From Trachelipus rathkii (taxonomy: Eukaryota > Arthropoda > Malacostraca > Isopoda > Trachelipodidae): a stretch of 32,442 nucleotides of DNA. The translations under genes were made by a program, and so were the position numbers. Shown piece after piece: positions 1-12,794 of the stretch. Below the pieces are notes generated by a model that saw nothing but the letters and a program-made list of their open reading frames with translations, did not search any database and was not told the DNA's origin. Each line of letters opens with the position of its first letter. Position 1 is the stretch's first letter. Where the stretch lies: positions 2,501 to 34,942 of the forward strand of contig JABUQX010032642.1 of NCBI GenBank assembly GCA_015478945.1. Direction: 5' to 3'.

Positions 1-752
1 CTCACAACCATAACGTTATTCTTATCTACGCTTACTTTCAAATCCCTCCTTTTACACACCCTGCCAAATCTCCCTACCAATCCTCTCAAACTTTCTTCAG
101 ATTCGCCTCACAAAACCAAACCATCCGCATATAATAGGTAGGGCACCCTCCACTCTCTTCCATTCTCCATCATTCTCACTCTGCTATTAATATTAAATCA
201 ATCACTTTCTACTCCATTTATTCTTACACATGCTTCACTGTCGTCATACAAACTTTTGACTCCATTCAGAAGCCTACCACCAACACTATGTCACCAACAT
301 CTGCCATAGAGCTTCCCTATTAATCTTATCATACGCCTGTTGCAAATCCATAAAACCTAAGTTCAATTTATTCTTCTTCTCCCTCATTTTATCAATCATT
401 TGTTTCAATGTAAAGATTTAATCCCTACATCCTCTACCACTTCTAAAAGCACCTTGTTCTTCACAAATCAGTCCTTCAGTCACTCGACGCACTCTTTACA
501 CCAAACTACCTGCATATATCTTCCCTGCAACACTCAATAAACTAATTCCCCTGTAATTCCTACAGTTACCCTTATCCCCCTTAGCCTTATATAAGGGTAC
601 TATTACTACTCTCCTCCAATCCCTCGGAACTTTACCCTCCATAAACTCCTTGTTACACAACTTGCAAATACAATCAATCTCCATCTCGCATCCGTTCTTG
701 ATCATTTCACCAGTAATCTCATCTATACCTGCAGATTTACCATTCTCAAACC
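1..752 (-). pseudogene. Non-LTR retrotransposon reverse transcriptase fragment (decayed)
   Basis: Read on the minus strand, this is the finger and palm of a LINE reverse transcriptase, which would copy element RNA at a nicked chromosomal target. Recognisable blocks in order are [55 protein letters not shown], palm motif A as FMDLQQAYD, and a motif C that reads YADG (120-131) where YADD is expected, so one catalytic aspartate is lost. In-frame stops lie at 493-495, in the GRGCRD segment (about 416), before FNIN and at 108-110. One frameshift lies after the ALWQM segment. Roughly 30 residues between SRVR and MENGRE are missing, which takes out the region just before motif C. The 5' part of the element is lost where the AT tract begins; the 3' part runs off the window. 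It resembles LINEs common in decapod genomes; the clade is uncertain. Confidence 0.9.
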
Positions 753-1681
<929 letters not shown>

Positions 1682-1689
1682 CGGAATCT

Positions 1690-2570
1690 TTCTTTTGGTT
1701 CTATTCAAAAAGCTGGCACTGGATGAAACGGTGATGTCGCCAATAAAATTACAACGATTGAAATTTTACGAAAATCGCATTCGTCCAAGTTGAAGCGTCG
1801 TCCTTTTTAAGGTCTAAGAACAATCCTAGCACCAGATTGTCAGTTGAAAAGACTTCGGAGGAGAGAGACTTCCGTCTAGCGGGGTTGACAGAATCCAAGT
1901 TTCAAACTTAGAAGCATATTATTCCTTCAAGATGGTTACAGGTGTGGTATATCAAAGAAACGGGTTTCTGGTTGTTTGATACATGTAGGTTTTTTCCCCA
2001 GTTCACAGACCAAATGTTAAACAGATGGGGAAGTATTGTCTACTCAGATCAGACTGTGCAGGTACCACAGGAGTGCAGATGCTTTTTTGTGTAAATGACG
2101 GAACATCATGTAGGAAATGGCATCATGGCACTGAACTCCATCTTTGTAGAGCATCAAAGCGGAATTGAACTCGAATTTTGGAAGGAGGTGATTGTAAATC
2201 AAATCCAAGTAGAGTGGTGAAATCTGGGGTTGAGCACGAAATTCTAAGGTTTTGAAATGCTGGCGTTTAGTTGGAACTGCCGGAATGACTGTTTACAGTT
2301 CGTCAATGACGGGAACATGGGTTGAGAGAATTTCCGAGATACCAAAGAACACCTAATCGCAATGGGCTTGGAGTTGATATAGTGCGCAGATATTTTTCAT
2401 ACAATCTTCCACACCGATGACAGAGGAGTGTCGGAGATCACCCTGGATGCGCATGTTCGAAAGTATTTCATGTAGGTTCGATGATTAATGCTTGGGAACA
2501 TAGCTGCTGTAGCCTTGTAAATGGGCATATTCTGTACGGTGGGATTTCTTTGGAAATGTAGAAATAGCAT
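1690..2570 (-). pseudogene. Probable Tc1/mariner-superfamily transposase relic
   Basis: The island is visibly GC-richer than its flanks. On the minus strand one frame runs from 2736 down to the stop at 2044-2046 with only three internal stops (2482, 2353, 2293). Within it, TEYAHLQGY and a neighbouring-frame MFPSINHRTYMKYFR resemble the helix-turn-helix N-terminus of these transposases. Further on, YLDLIYNHLLPKFEFNSAL followed by YKDGVQCHDAIS lines up with the catalytic-core block usually read as QDGAPPHYAI, including its second catalytic aspartate. In a shifted frame PVVPAQSDLS follows, matching the W-P-A-R-S-P-D-L block of the third catalytic residue. These enzymes cut and paste the element at TA sites. 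I could not find terminal inverted repeats. Several frameshifts make it inactive. An RNase H domain (Y-T-D-G-S) was considered for the YKDG block, but the block order fits a transposase better. Confidence 0.5.
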
Positions 2571-2759
2571 CCTCCTCTCTCTGCTGACTTGTGAACACTT
2601 CTTCTGCCTGCCAATTCATGGGGGAATGCATCTCCATTTCTTTGATGACGATTGTGACAAAAAAATGGAATATCTTTGTTCGTCGAACATACTCGGATAA
2701 ATGACTACAGCAATGGCACTGTAGAATGACTATCATTCAGCACGATCGTAACGCTAGGG

Positions 2760-5689
2760 GGCGACAAGCTCAGGCAGAGGGAATGGTAAAACTCTCCATG
2801 ACTGCAGCATTAATAATCGAAATAGGGACCACTGAAATTTGTTCATAACGGATGTGGAACAACGGGATACATAGACACACGTGGAAGTATTTCTAATAGC
2901 TGTGCCGACCAGATTTGAGGCAACCCAGAAAAAAATGTATTTAGCTGTGTATTTGGGGTCTAACCTTAGTAGAACTAACAGTGTCGCCCACTAAATGGAT
3001 ACCAGATTTTGAAGTCAAGAAGATGTACAATAGGAAGTGAAATTGCTGTTAAAGATTGTTGGGATTGGACAGTTAATTTTTGAGATAGAGCCAAGTATAA
3101 GAAGCAAACTTTAAAATGGTACTGTGGGAGATGGAGGCGAGTTGCTATCACATGCAAATTAGTGATTAATGGGAGTTGAGCATGTGGGATAGTTTGGTGA
3201 AGTAGAATTCCGTCATCCTACCGGCATTTTCCACGGCTGTAAGAAGTTTTGGTATAGAATTCATTACGGGTAAGGTGATATAGGACTAGGTGTTACTCAT
3301 TTTGGTAGAAGGAAATGCTCTTACTACAATAAGTTTGTATCTAGGAAATGTAACTTACTAAACTTTAATTTTTCATACGTATGGTATTAGTTTTAGTTAC
3401 TAGATAAAATTAAGAATACTCGGTAGATTATATATAGAGTTATGTTGATTGGCATTTTTTGAAACGTAGAGTATTGTATTACAACGCGCGGCCTGCTTTA
3501 TGAATATACAGTATGGTGATAATCACTCGGATATGCAATGCAAGCGGCAGGTTGCAGTAACTGCTCGAGTTTTGCTAGGAAATCTTAGGTGCAAAGTTTT
3601 GGGTTCTATTCTCTAGACAATGTTAAAATTGTGACCTTGCAATTAACACTACTGTAGTAGAGATCATAGGTAGGGAGTCTGTCAAGAATTGTATTTATAT
3701 AGAATATCTTGCTTGTCTTTGGGATATTATGTACTCTAAGAGATATATTAGTGTATATGGCTTTCATCTATATTTACTATAAATTTGTGTAATGGTAATT
3801 CATGAATACTGCCAAATATATATATTCATCCTGTTACATAATAAATGATAATAAGACGTGGGAATTTTAAGAAATTAAGGCATGATGTGGGGTCTACTCT
3901 TCACAGTATTTTTTTAGCGTGTGTTATTTATTGGCTATGTGGTTATTATTCAATACTACAGAGAATGGGAATTCTTATCTTCATTAGGCAGACTGGGATT
4001 GTCATGCGTAGATATTCCCTACAGTTATAATTTTCGGTTGAGTTTTATAACGGTAAGCGTATGATTTATGAAATTTGCCAAATTTTTTAATTTAATAAAT
4101 ATTTTAGTGCATAACCATCAGTAAATTTATAAACGTTTTGTAGCATACGTAGTGTTTAATAAAACATTCGAAGAGAGTGCTGACTTTCAAATTATCATCA
4201 TCGTACATTTAATTAATGCTAACAGAATAATAAATAAAATATGCATAGGAAGAAGATCAGTACGCTTGGGCCAATTTAAATTTTGTCCGTCTCGCAATTC
4301 AACCAATTCACCTCTTCATATTGTATGTTCGTTTTTACATGGTTTAATCTTAATATTTCATCCAATAGGAGGTATATGGGAAATAACAGGAAAAGATTGG
4401 AACTGATTGTTTTTTCTCTCGTGTGTGAGATGATCAATGTTTTCTCTAGAGGGTGACACGATAGCATTATTTCTTTGGTACATCATTCTCTGTCAAGCTG
4501 TTCCTGTTGCTGTAACTGAGAATTGAATATCAACATATTCCTTCATCTGTGATGCATTTTTCTAAGATCTGTGAATGTTGATTACAACTAATGATTGGCA
4601 ATGCTCACTCTTTAAATCGCACACGAAGATTGACATGCCCGCTAAAAAAACCTGCTACTGGATATACTATAAGTCGCTTTGACCAGATATTAGATATTGG
4701 CTGTTTGTCATTGATTAAGTTAGATTGTTTTTGTGCTTAATCACAAGTAGTATTCTCGAAGATATTGATGTAATACTCACGCTGATATTTAATCGCAGTG
4801 AAAGAGCTAACTTTTTTTATTATTCATCTCACATGTTGAATAAGGGAGCATGTCTTATATAGAGTTTCACATATTTATGAGAACAGAACTCCCATAGACA
4901 TTTGTCATGTGGTGTCTCTTCTATAGGGGATTAATGCCCTCAATACGATGTAGAGATCAGCACTCAAAATAGCGGGTGGTATACAGAGAATGGTTCGCTT
5001 TAATTCTATGTTATTTATTATTTACAGACGGAATACCTTTATTACAGATATTTGCAACCAGAGCAGCCGATGTAGACGATATTTCTTTAAAAGTGGAGAA
5101 CATACATAACTCTATCAATCTACATCTATAGGTGAATTGTCATAGGAGATGTTAAATGGCGATAAGGATAACAGGAGGTGGGCGTCAGGGCTAGAGGAGA
5201 GATAGCACCTCCGCTGGAGTCCAATATGCTATTCTTGTGTACACAGAGCATGAGCATATAATTTAAATAACGTTAGTGTAACTCCTTTCAAACGTAGAGC
5301 CATGTGTCACATAGAAGTCTAGCACAGATTTACGTTGCTGGCATAGTTTGATGAGTAAATTTTTTATACTAGATTCTGGAACTATAAAAGCTTAGCATTA
5401 AACATTAAGTAAGTACGATACTACCACTATAGGGTTTTATGATACCTTAGGGGATATTGAAGTAGTTATTTTCTACTTAGGATGGGTCGGTACTGCTCTC
5501 TCTCCCGCATATTCATCAGACATCAAATCAATCCGCGATGAACGACAAGGGCGCTAGCAAACTCGACTATTTCCGTGACGTCTCGCTACCACGGATTGGG
5601 TGAATCTTTACAATCTACTTGAAGAGTAAGACAGAATTATTCAACGAATTTATGTGTTAATGATTTTAGTGGTAGTGTTATAATTGTGA
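2760..5689. other. Unassigned AT-rich intergenic or intronic DNA
   Basis: Only short chance frames are present on either strand, none with codon bias or motifs I recognise. Base composition is AT-rich with a mild plus-strand excess of G over C. Nothing here supports a gene call. Confidence 0.55.
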
Positions 5690-5995
5690 TAATAATATAA
5701 TAATAATAATAATTAATAATACATAATCTAATAATATAATCAAATAATAATAATAATAATAAATAATAATAATAATAATAAGTAATAATAATATATAATA
5801 ATGATAAATAAAATTATAATATTGGTATGATGAGGTAATAAGAAGACTGACGATAGTGTTTAGTAATAATATAATAAATATAATAAAATGAATAATAATA
5901 CTAATAATAATAATAATCAATATGGATTTAGTATATAATAATAATAATAATAATTAATAATAATATCATATCATAAAATTATTAGTGATAAAACT
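5690..5995. repeat. (TAA)n / (ATA)n imperfect trinucleotide tract
   Basis: About 300 bp of interrupted TAATAATAA units, with short unique patches near 5820-5865 and 5925-5940. The long hydrophobic frame on the minus strand (poly-Ile/Tyr) is an artefact of this tract. Confidence 0.93.
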
Positions 5996-6842
5996 AGTGT
6001 TTAATGAAAATAGTGAGTGTTATTAATTAGTATCCGTATGGTAGGCTCTGATGTGGAGTAGGAGAGTCCTCCGGAACTCCACGTTTTGGGCTTACCGTTA
6101 TTGATAAAACTCACGCTGCTTAGTAACTCGGTAAATCCGTTATACTGTGCCTACGGAACGTGATACATAAGTTCTTCTGCAGGTAAGACCTCACGTATAA
6201 GTGTATTATTGTATACGTAATTGCACTGCTAATAAAATGTGCTAGGACTAGTTCTCCTGTCATGTTATTAATATATATCATAAAAGTCGAGTTCTCTATA
6301 CAATTGGGCTCAGGTACCGTACAGTCATTATAAGGCAGAATCACTAAAAAAGATAAGTATATATACTAAGTTTTTAGCTGTAACATGAATTCCCATCATA
6401 GAGAAGAAGTATGGATGAGATGGACTTAATGACCTATATATGTGTAGTAAAAGGCACCGGAGGGCTCAATAGGTGGGAGTGTGATAATATAAAGGGAGAT
6501 ATATCTACTTTTCTTTCAAGAATGGAGAGTTATTGTTATACAATTGTTACTTATGTATAGCTATAATGAGAAGGACTAATGGGTGGCGGCATAGTAGACT
6601 AATTACTAGATGGGTAGAGCTCACTCGCCAAACAAATAGCGAAGGTGATCTACCTATTAAGATTCATAATTAGGTTAAGTGAGTGATGGGATAAATAGTG
6701 AGTATCTATTTTACTTTACCTTGGGTATTGTGTGAGACTTCGATTCTACTGTACTTCATAACTACGTTAAACGATATAATCTCCTCTCTTCATTTGATTA
6801 AGGCTCTGGCCGTGGAGTAGTAATGTGATTTATCTCTGTAAA
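5996..6842. other. Unassigned segment
   Basis: Mixed AT-rich sequence with no supported coding region, RNA gene or repeat on either strand. Confidence 0.5.
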
Positions 6843-7130
6843 TTATAATATAATGATATATTATATTAATTAATATATATATATATATTAATATAATAGT
6901 AGAGATACTGATTATTTGTCATATGGATATAAGGAGCATATGAAAAGGATACAGACGTATGAAAAACGAAGGGATATATATCTATATAGAATAAAAATAT
7001 ATGAATTTAAAAAATTTCGTATGATGAACAAATACGCACATAACTAGTGTGATATGCATTGGGTGACACATATATATATTATTATATATTATAATTTATA
7101 TATATATATAATAGTATGATATAGTATAGA
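6843..7130. repeat. Two short AT tracts with a unique spacer
   Basis: AT-rich runs at about 6843-6898 and 7067-7128, separated by about 170 bp of unique sequence. Confidence 0.85.
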
Positions 7131-7140
7131 ATATCAGAGC

Positions 7141-7350
7141 CCTCTTACTCCGCTAGGCAACTAGGCAAATCTAGGGCGGCCCGAGAATTGAGGGGCGGAC
7201 AATCCCTAGGGGCGAAATCTCCAAGTATGCATTGCTTGTCATATCTATACCAACCGACTATCATCCATTCCTTTCCACATGACAAGAACCATCTCAAGCG
7301 TACTCTCATTTTTATGGTTAGAATCGGCTCTCTCCGCCAGACCAAGACGA
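7141..7350. other. GC-rich islet of unknown nature
   Basis: A roughly 200-bp patch with repeated GGCG, CTAGG and GGGGCG words, sharply different from its AT flanks and lying between two AT tracts. Both strands are open for 60 to 90 codons across it, but neither translation resembles a family I know. A fragment of an old mobile element is the likeliest explanation. Confidence 0.4.
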
Positions 7351-7504
7351 TAAATAAAAAAACACGATCATTTATTATTCTCCCTTATCCTTCACACCTA
7401 CCATACATCTCTCTAATAGCTTGGTTATTCACGCATGAGTATTACTATATTAATTTATATACCGCAATAAAAATCTAATACCTTATCCTTTGACTAGGAG
7501 GGGT

Positions 7505-7650
7505 AATTAATATATATATATAATTATATTATAATATAGTTATATATATTATATATTTATATATTATATTATATTTTAAATATATATATTATTATATAAG
7601 TATATATATATATATTATCTTATATAATATATTATTATATATAATTACTA
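7505..7650. repeat. AT-rich low-complexity tract
   Basis: Imperfect TATA/ATTATA runs with short GT interruptions. Flanked by unique sequence on both sides. Confidence 0.9.
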
Positions 7651-10600
7651 GTTGGTCATACTATTTAATATACCAATACTCTCACTGGGGCAAAGCTCTC
7701 ACTATCAAGATAAGGGGTGTTGCACGCTTACTCAAGTAAATTTTCATCACTACTTATCGCTAAATTACAGACTATTTATTAACTCAACTAAGTAACGCAA
7801 GTCACTTTAAATGTGATAGTAGGTAAGATTAAATTTCACAGTACAGGAAAACACTCACGCATGAGTTGGAGTGAGAATATAGACAGAACTCTTGCATTAG
7901 GTGTGAATGTGAAAAAAGTGTGACACACCGTGAAAGTTGTGCAATAAACGCATGAGCTATCTACTCAGAATATCCCCAAAGAATAATAGATGTGTGTTAG
8001 CCAACGGAAGGTGGATAAGTTAAGAATAAAAAGTTTGTAAGAGATGACGGCACTTGGAGTGAAGATCACTATTTCGAACGACATAATTAGCCGTGTAAGT
8101 AAGGATTACTATTATAAATATGTAAATGTTTTGTACTTATTAGCGATCCAATAACTTATCCTGTGGTCACGAGACAAGATTAAGTTTGGGTCAGAGAGTA
8201 GTTAGGGAAAGATATCGTGAATGTGGTTTTAGATAGACGCTTGTTGTGGTCTTTTTTGTACTCAGAGAACACGCCATCTTTAACTTAATGCATAAACGCA
8301 GGGTTTCATACTCATAGTACATTTTAAATAAACCATTACAAGGGGGAAATGAGTCGCCGGTGTGAGAACTTGGTTTTCTAGAATGAAGCGATTGAGAAAA
8401 AACAATCATTACGTACAGTCTAATACGACCAAACTAACCATGATATTTCTCGTTGTGAAGTAGTCGCCTACTTAATAGCAATACCGTGAGTATAGTTGAT
8501 TTATTGAGGTTTAACAAAAATCATTTTTTTGATATAGTTTAAAGGCTTAATAATGTTTTTATTGTCAACAGAGAGACGAGAGAACCGTCGGAAAGAGATA
8601 GGAAAGTGGGAAGGTGTTTTAGAGAGGGAGATTTGTTAAAGTTGGTTTTTTCAAGAATAATAATTTTATCACACAATGAGTTAGAGGTCAGATCACCCAC
8701 CCGGAAATTACCTATCTACAGATCAGTAGCGAATATAAATCTGGAAGTGTGAGATTAAGACGAGAGTGAACAATTCTAGAAGTAATAAATGAATGGAGAG
8801 CAGATTGAAATGAGTTGAAGAATGTGTTAGAAAGTGTGCGCTTTCATAACTGAGGGAATATAATAATGTGTTAGTATTATTGAAGACATATAAGATAATA
8901 TATGTTGAAACACGAGTAGGGCGGGGTTAGAAGGTAAGGGCATCAAATATTTATTACTCATTACAAAATTCGGGGAGGAACGCATCCGGTCCAACCTCAC
9001 TCACTTCCTAATCTATTATCATAAATTATTACTAGGAGTCCTATGCATCATACGTATCTAATATGTAATACAGGCAAGGCAAGGACACCTGAGAGGAGCT
9101 GGAGGAAGAGGGGAATAAATGTACTCAAGAATCGTCCATTGGTTGTTAGTTAGAAGAAATATAGTGAGAACCAAAGATGATTGGCCTTTATTTTCATTGG
9201 AGTTAGCTAAACTAGAAACTGTACAGATCTGATATTAAAGAGGAGGAAAGGCAGATTTACAGATAGAGTTGTTTTTGAATGATGTTTTTCTCAAGAGGCC
9301 AGAAAGATTTTTCAGTAGGAGACCGGATGATAAGGTTATGCTGCACTTTATTGTTAATGATAGCCCTGATTTGCTTCGGTTTAATAGTAAGTATTATATC
9401 CCTGCAACATAACGATTCTTAGCTTGAATGTAAATATTTTTTAGCAAGAGTGTGAAGGAACGTGAGATATTTATTCTCAATCCTCAACTCGATATACGCA
9501 CTGTCTCTAGCTATACTGAATGGCCAGAGTAACTAAATACACGATTCAGTGTGAATCCAATGGATATTATTGAAGGAGAGAAAAGATTTAGTCGTAGATA
9601 AGGAATGATAACCTGCTTCATTACCATTCATAAGCGATTTCAAGTTCCCACCTTATGGCATGATAAACCGAAGCGTCACTACAGTAGATCAAAGCAGTAT
9701 CAATATTACCGATAATTATATATGTTATATACATAGTGATAATGACGATCACGTCAAATAAGCAATATATCACAATAGGCCAGATTATAAAGTGCCTAGA
9801 TAAAAAAACTCAGTATGGCCAGATGGAGTGCGTTGATGAAGATACATGATACTTTAACATTAAGATGAATTATTGAAGGTTTGGAGTCGAGTAATTATAT
9901 AGCTATAATATAAATTAATGAAAGTTGGTTATAAGGTTGGTGTAGGCTTGTTATAGTAGGAGAAGGAATAGAGTGGGAAGTATCAATGAAGAGTTCACAG
10001 AGTGTGTTTTGGATAATGGTTATGAGTATTAGACGATTCGTGTTATATAAATTGTGTTGGTGATTGTTTTTTGTAGCTATATACAATTTTTTTGATAGCA
10101 TACACACATATGAGTTATAATTTCTGGTGTTAAGTGATTAGCGACTGAATCTAACATGATTCTCGCGCTATACATACTTCCCTACTCAATGTATAAAATT
10201 CAAGTAAATAATTAGATATAGAGAGACGCCAAATATAATTTTCGTTGATCTAGTTGTGGTCACTATTGATGAAAATATCCAAACGAAGTATTAGATGTGA
10301 TCTATTCTAGTATTCGTGAAGAGAGTTATGAAGGTACGTCTCGGTTTTAGAGGTGAGTGAAGAAAGGTTGCAGAAATCTTATTATTTTGCTTGATAAACT
10401 GCGATATATACTTACTGATAGATATTATTTAACTTGATAGCAGAACTTAGATTATTTCTTCGTTAATGTCAGGAAAAGAAGAAATATTATTAACCGAACT
10501 CTCTCAACAGACAGAGATCTAATCGAGAGTAAAGTGTGGTATAGAAATCTGTCGTGAAGATTTCTTTATAGTGTAGCAACGTTGTGTTACTTTAACGCAT

Positions 10601-11160
10601 TGATTATGATGTTATCTATCAAAACAATAATGAACGATGGCGCTGAAAATGTATAGTTAAGCAGGTATTACTCTTAATCGAATTGTTAGAAGGTTTTATA
10701 GTGGACATTATTAAAGCTTTACGATGATGTAATGCCTCTAGATTTCATTCTACATTCTAGTGTTTTCTATAGACGCAAGGGATATGCATTAAATAAAATG
10801 AAAGTGTGAGAAAGAATGTGGATAATATTAAGCACTTATTTAGGGACTTTGTGTTTGTAAGGCGATACGTGATATTAGTTAGGCTTAGAATGTTCGATCT
10901 AGTGTTTTATAGTGGTTTCTGGCACTCGCGCCTGTGGTTATTCTGCCATCTTACATGCACATTCAGCAACCACACTTCACATTATTAACATACATTATTA
11001 AAACAAACAAACGAAAATATCGAACGCACAAGTCAGAGGAAAAATTTTCAAGGTTTCTCCAAATTTTAATTTTATGACATTCTCTGGAAAAATACTTCAA
11101 AATAGCCAGATAATTAAAAATACACTATGACCATTGCGTATTAATATAATATAATTAGAG
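7651..11160. other. Unassigned AT-rich DNA, plus strand G-rich and C-poor
   Basis: About 3.5 kb without a gene I can support. The plus strand repeatedly shows several-fold more G than C (for example 9901-9960 has 16 G and 2 C). One short, protein-like frame at 9239-9412 is reported as a finding, not as a gene. Confidence 0.5.
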
Positions 11161-11186
11161 TATTAATATATGTGCTATGACATTCC

Positions 11187-11248
11187 CTTTAACTTTATCT
11201 TTAACTTTAACTTTAACTTTCCCTTTATCTTTATCTATCCCCCCCCCC
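11187..11248 (+). repeat. CTTTAA-type repeat followed by C10
   Basis: About 50 bp of imperfect CTTTAA/CTTTAT hexamers end in TATC and a run of ten C (11239-11248). It is not an arthropod telomere repeat (TTAGG). A T16 run follows at 11313-11328, just upstream of the ionotropic receptor. Confidence 0.88.
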
Positions 11249-11429
11249 TAGTTTATCCAGCAAGATCATATACTGGTACTTCTTTTAATTTATATTATGT
11301 ACAATCCCATACTTTTTTTTTTTTTTTTAAATCACTGACATTACCATCATTATTAATTTATGATTATTATTAAATATACACATACAATTAATTTTGACGC
11401 AAAGTTATCAAGCCAATTTCTTCTTGATA

Positions 11430-12794
11430 ATGGATGACATTTCATTTGATGCTTTTAAGGTGGATTTAATTATGAAAGAACTTCCACAAACTTCATCTAC
11501 GGTCATATTCTCCTTAACTGAAGACTTCGAAACAAAAAACTTTGACATCAGTATAACTTGTGGAAGTTTATATAACGTGTTTATCATAGAATATAAAGAT
11601 ATTATTACTAATTTCTTTGATAAAGTATCTCATGACCAACGTTGGGCCCCATCGAATCTTTTCATTACCTCTCTAAATCCGGAAACTCACTTCAATTCAT
11701 CCCTTTTTACCTCGTCAATTCAAAGATCAAAATTCATCCTCATTTCAGAAATAATGGAAAAATTTGGGTTGCATTTTATTAGCAACTGGAAAAAATGTTA
11801 ACCAAAAACCGGTTTGGAAAATTAGACTAGCTGACTGGAATAATCAAACGAACATCAAAGATTTATTCGTATATAGATTGAAAACTTTCAACTGGAGTGT
11901 AATAAAGACAGCCACCAGCTGCACCAGCCTTATTAATTTTCCATTCATGATCCCTTCTGTTAATAAAACTTGTGCTGGACTCAATGTTGATATACTAAGA
12001 ATGTTTGCTGATAAATATTTTTTCAAGTTAAATATATCAATTAAACCAGAAGATAGTATTTGGGGAAGGTTCAACAATGGATCATGGGAAAAATTGATGG
12101 GGGAAATTTTTGATGGCAAGAAAAATATTTCTATCAACTCTCATTTTTTAAATCTGCAACTATTGAAGGACCTTGATACATCTGATACATATTATTTCCA
12201 AGATCTGGCATTTATTTCAATGAAACCAATGCCTCTTCCATCCTGGATGAAGTTAATAAATCCGTTTTCGATAAAAATGTGGTTATTTACTTTGCTCGTG
12301 ATTTTCATTGTAAATATAACTGGAATAATTTTCTTTAATTAACATTTCTCACGACCAGGCTAATTACGATGGCTTTCACTTACTTCTTGGGGTAAGCAAT
12401 TTTCTATAAAAAGAAATGAAATGTTTTTATAATTACTTGTATTGCTTAATCGTTTTCTAACTGTATTACTTGCTTTTTCAAAATCATTTTTCCTTCAAGC
12501 TTTATTTATGACTTCTTTTTTACTTTCTAGTTATCGCATATTGTATCTAAATTAATAAAAAAATCATTACTTCTCTCAGCTAAGATATTTTTGATTTTTT
12601 TTCTAATAGATCACTGGAATAATATTTCGGCAACATGTCTTTATAAAATATCCATATCTTTGGATGAAATTATTTGTTGAAGTTTGGGCTTTGATGATAT
12701 TCATTTTGACAACTGCTTATTCCTCAACACTAGTGTCAAATTTAACCCATCCTCGTTTTCCGCTCATTGTCAGGAGCTTAAAACAAATGGTCAA
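11430..12794 (+). CDS. Variant ionotropic receptor (IR), partial, two exons with two frameshifts
   Basis: IRs are ligand-gated cation channels related to ionotropic glutamate receptors, mostly used for chemosensation at the dendritic membrane. Exon 1 (about 11430-12391) encodes an N-terminal region, the KNVNQKPVWKIRLADW block before S1, and S1 with CAGLNVDILRMFADK and IWGRFNNGSWEKLMGEI. M1 is at about 12279-12336, followed by pore residues up to HLLLG. Exon 2 (12610-12794) continues with ITGIIFRQ and M3 (FVEVWALMIFILTTAYSSTL); AYSSTL (12715-12732) replaces the SYTANL motif of glutamate receptors. The arginine that binds glutamate in S1 of glutamate receptors is not evident, as in divergent IRs. 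Two breaks shift the frame by +1: one extra base near the GGG at 11766-11768 and one near TTTTCTTT at 12329-12336. S2, M4 and a signal peptide are not found. The start is the first ATG of the frame, and a 5' exon is probably missing. Either a real gene with consensus errors or a recent pseudogene. Confidence 0.85.
12392..12609 (+). other. Phase-0 intron of the ionotropic receptor
   Basis: Donor GTAAGC after CTTGGG and acceptor TTTTCTAATAG before ATCACTGG. Splicing joins the two halves of the pore loop in frame (LLLG to ITGII). The 218-bp interior is AT-rich with stops in all frames. A second donor, GTAATA, is proposed at 12795. Confidence 0.8.

Noticed and set aside
2044..2300. Reading the YKDG block as the RNase H domain of a Jockey element
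   Set aside because: The following CHDAIS and the PAQSDLS block further on fit a Tc1/mariner core in order and spacing better than Y-T-D-G-S RNase H; kept only as an alternative.
5678..5920. 80-codon Ile/Tyr-rich minus-strand frame resembling membrane protein
   Set aside because: It is an artefact of the TAA/ATA trinucleotide tract.
11170..11373. 67-codon frame just upstream of the ionotropic receptor, hydrophobic like a signal peptide
   Set aside because: It is made of the CTTTAA repeat, the C10 run and the T16 run, and has no splice donor linking it to the receptor.
11844..12137. 97-codon minus-strand frame inside the receptor exon
   Set aside because: It is the antisense shadow of the receptor coding frame, which has clear family motifs.
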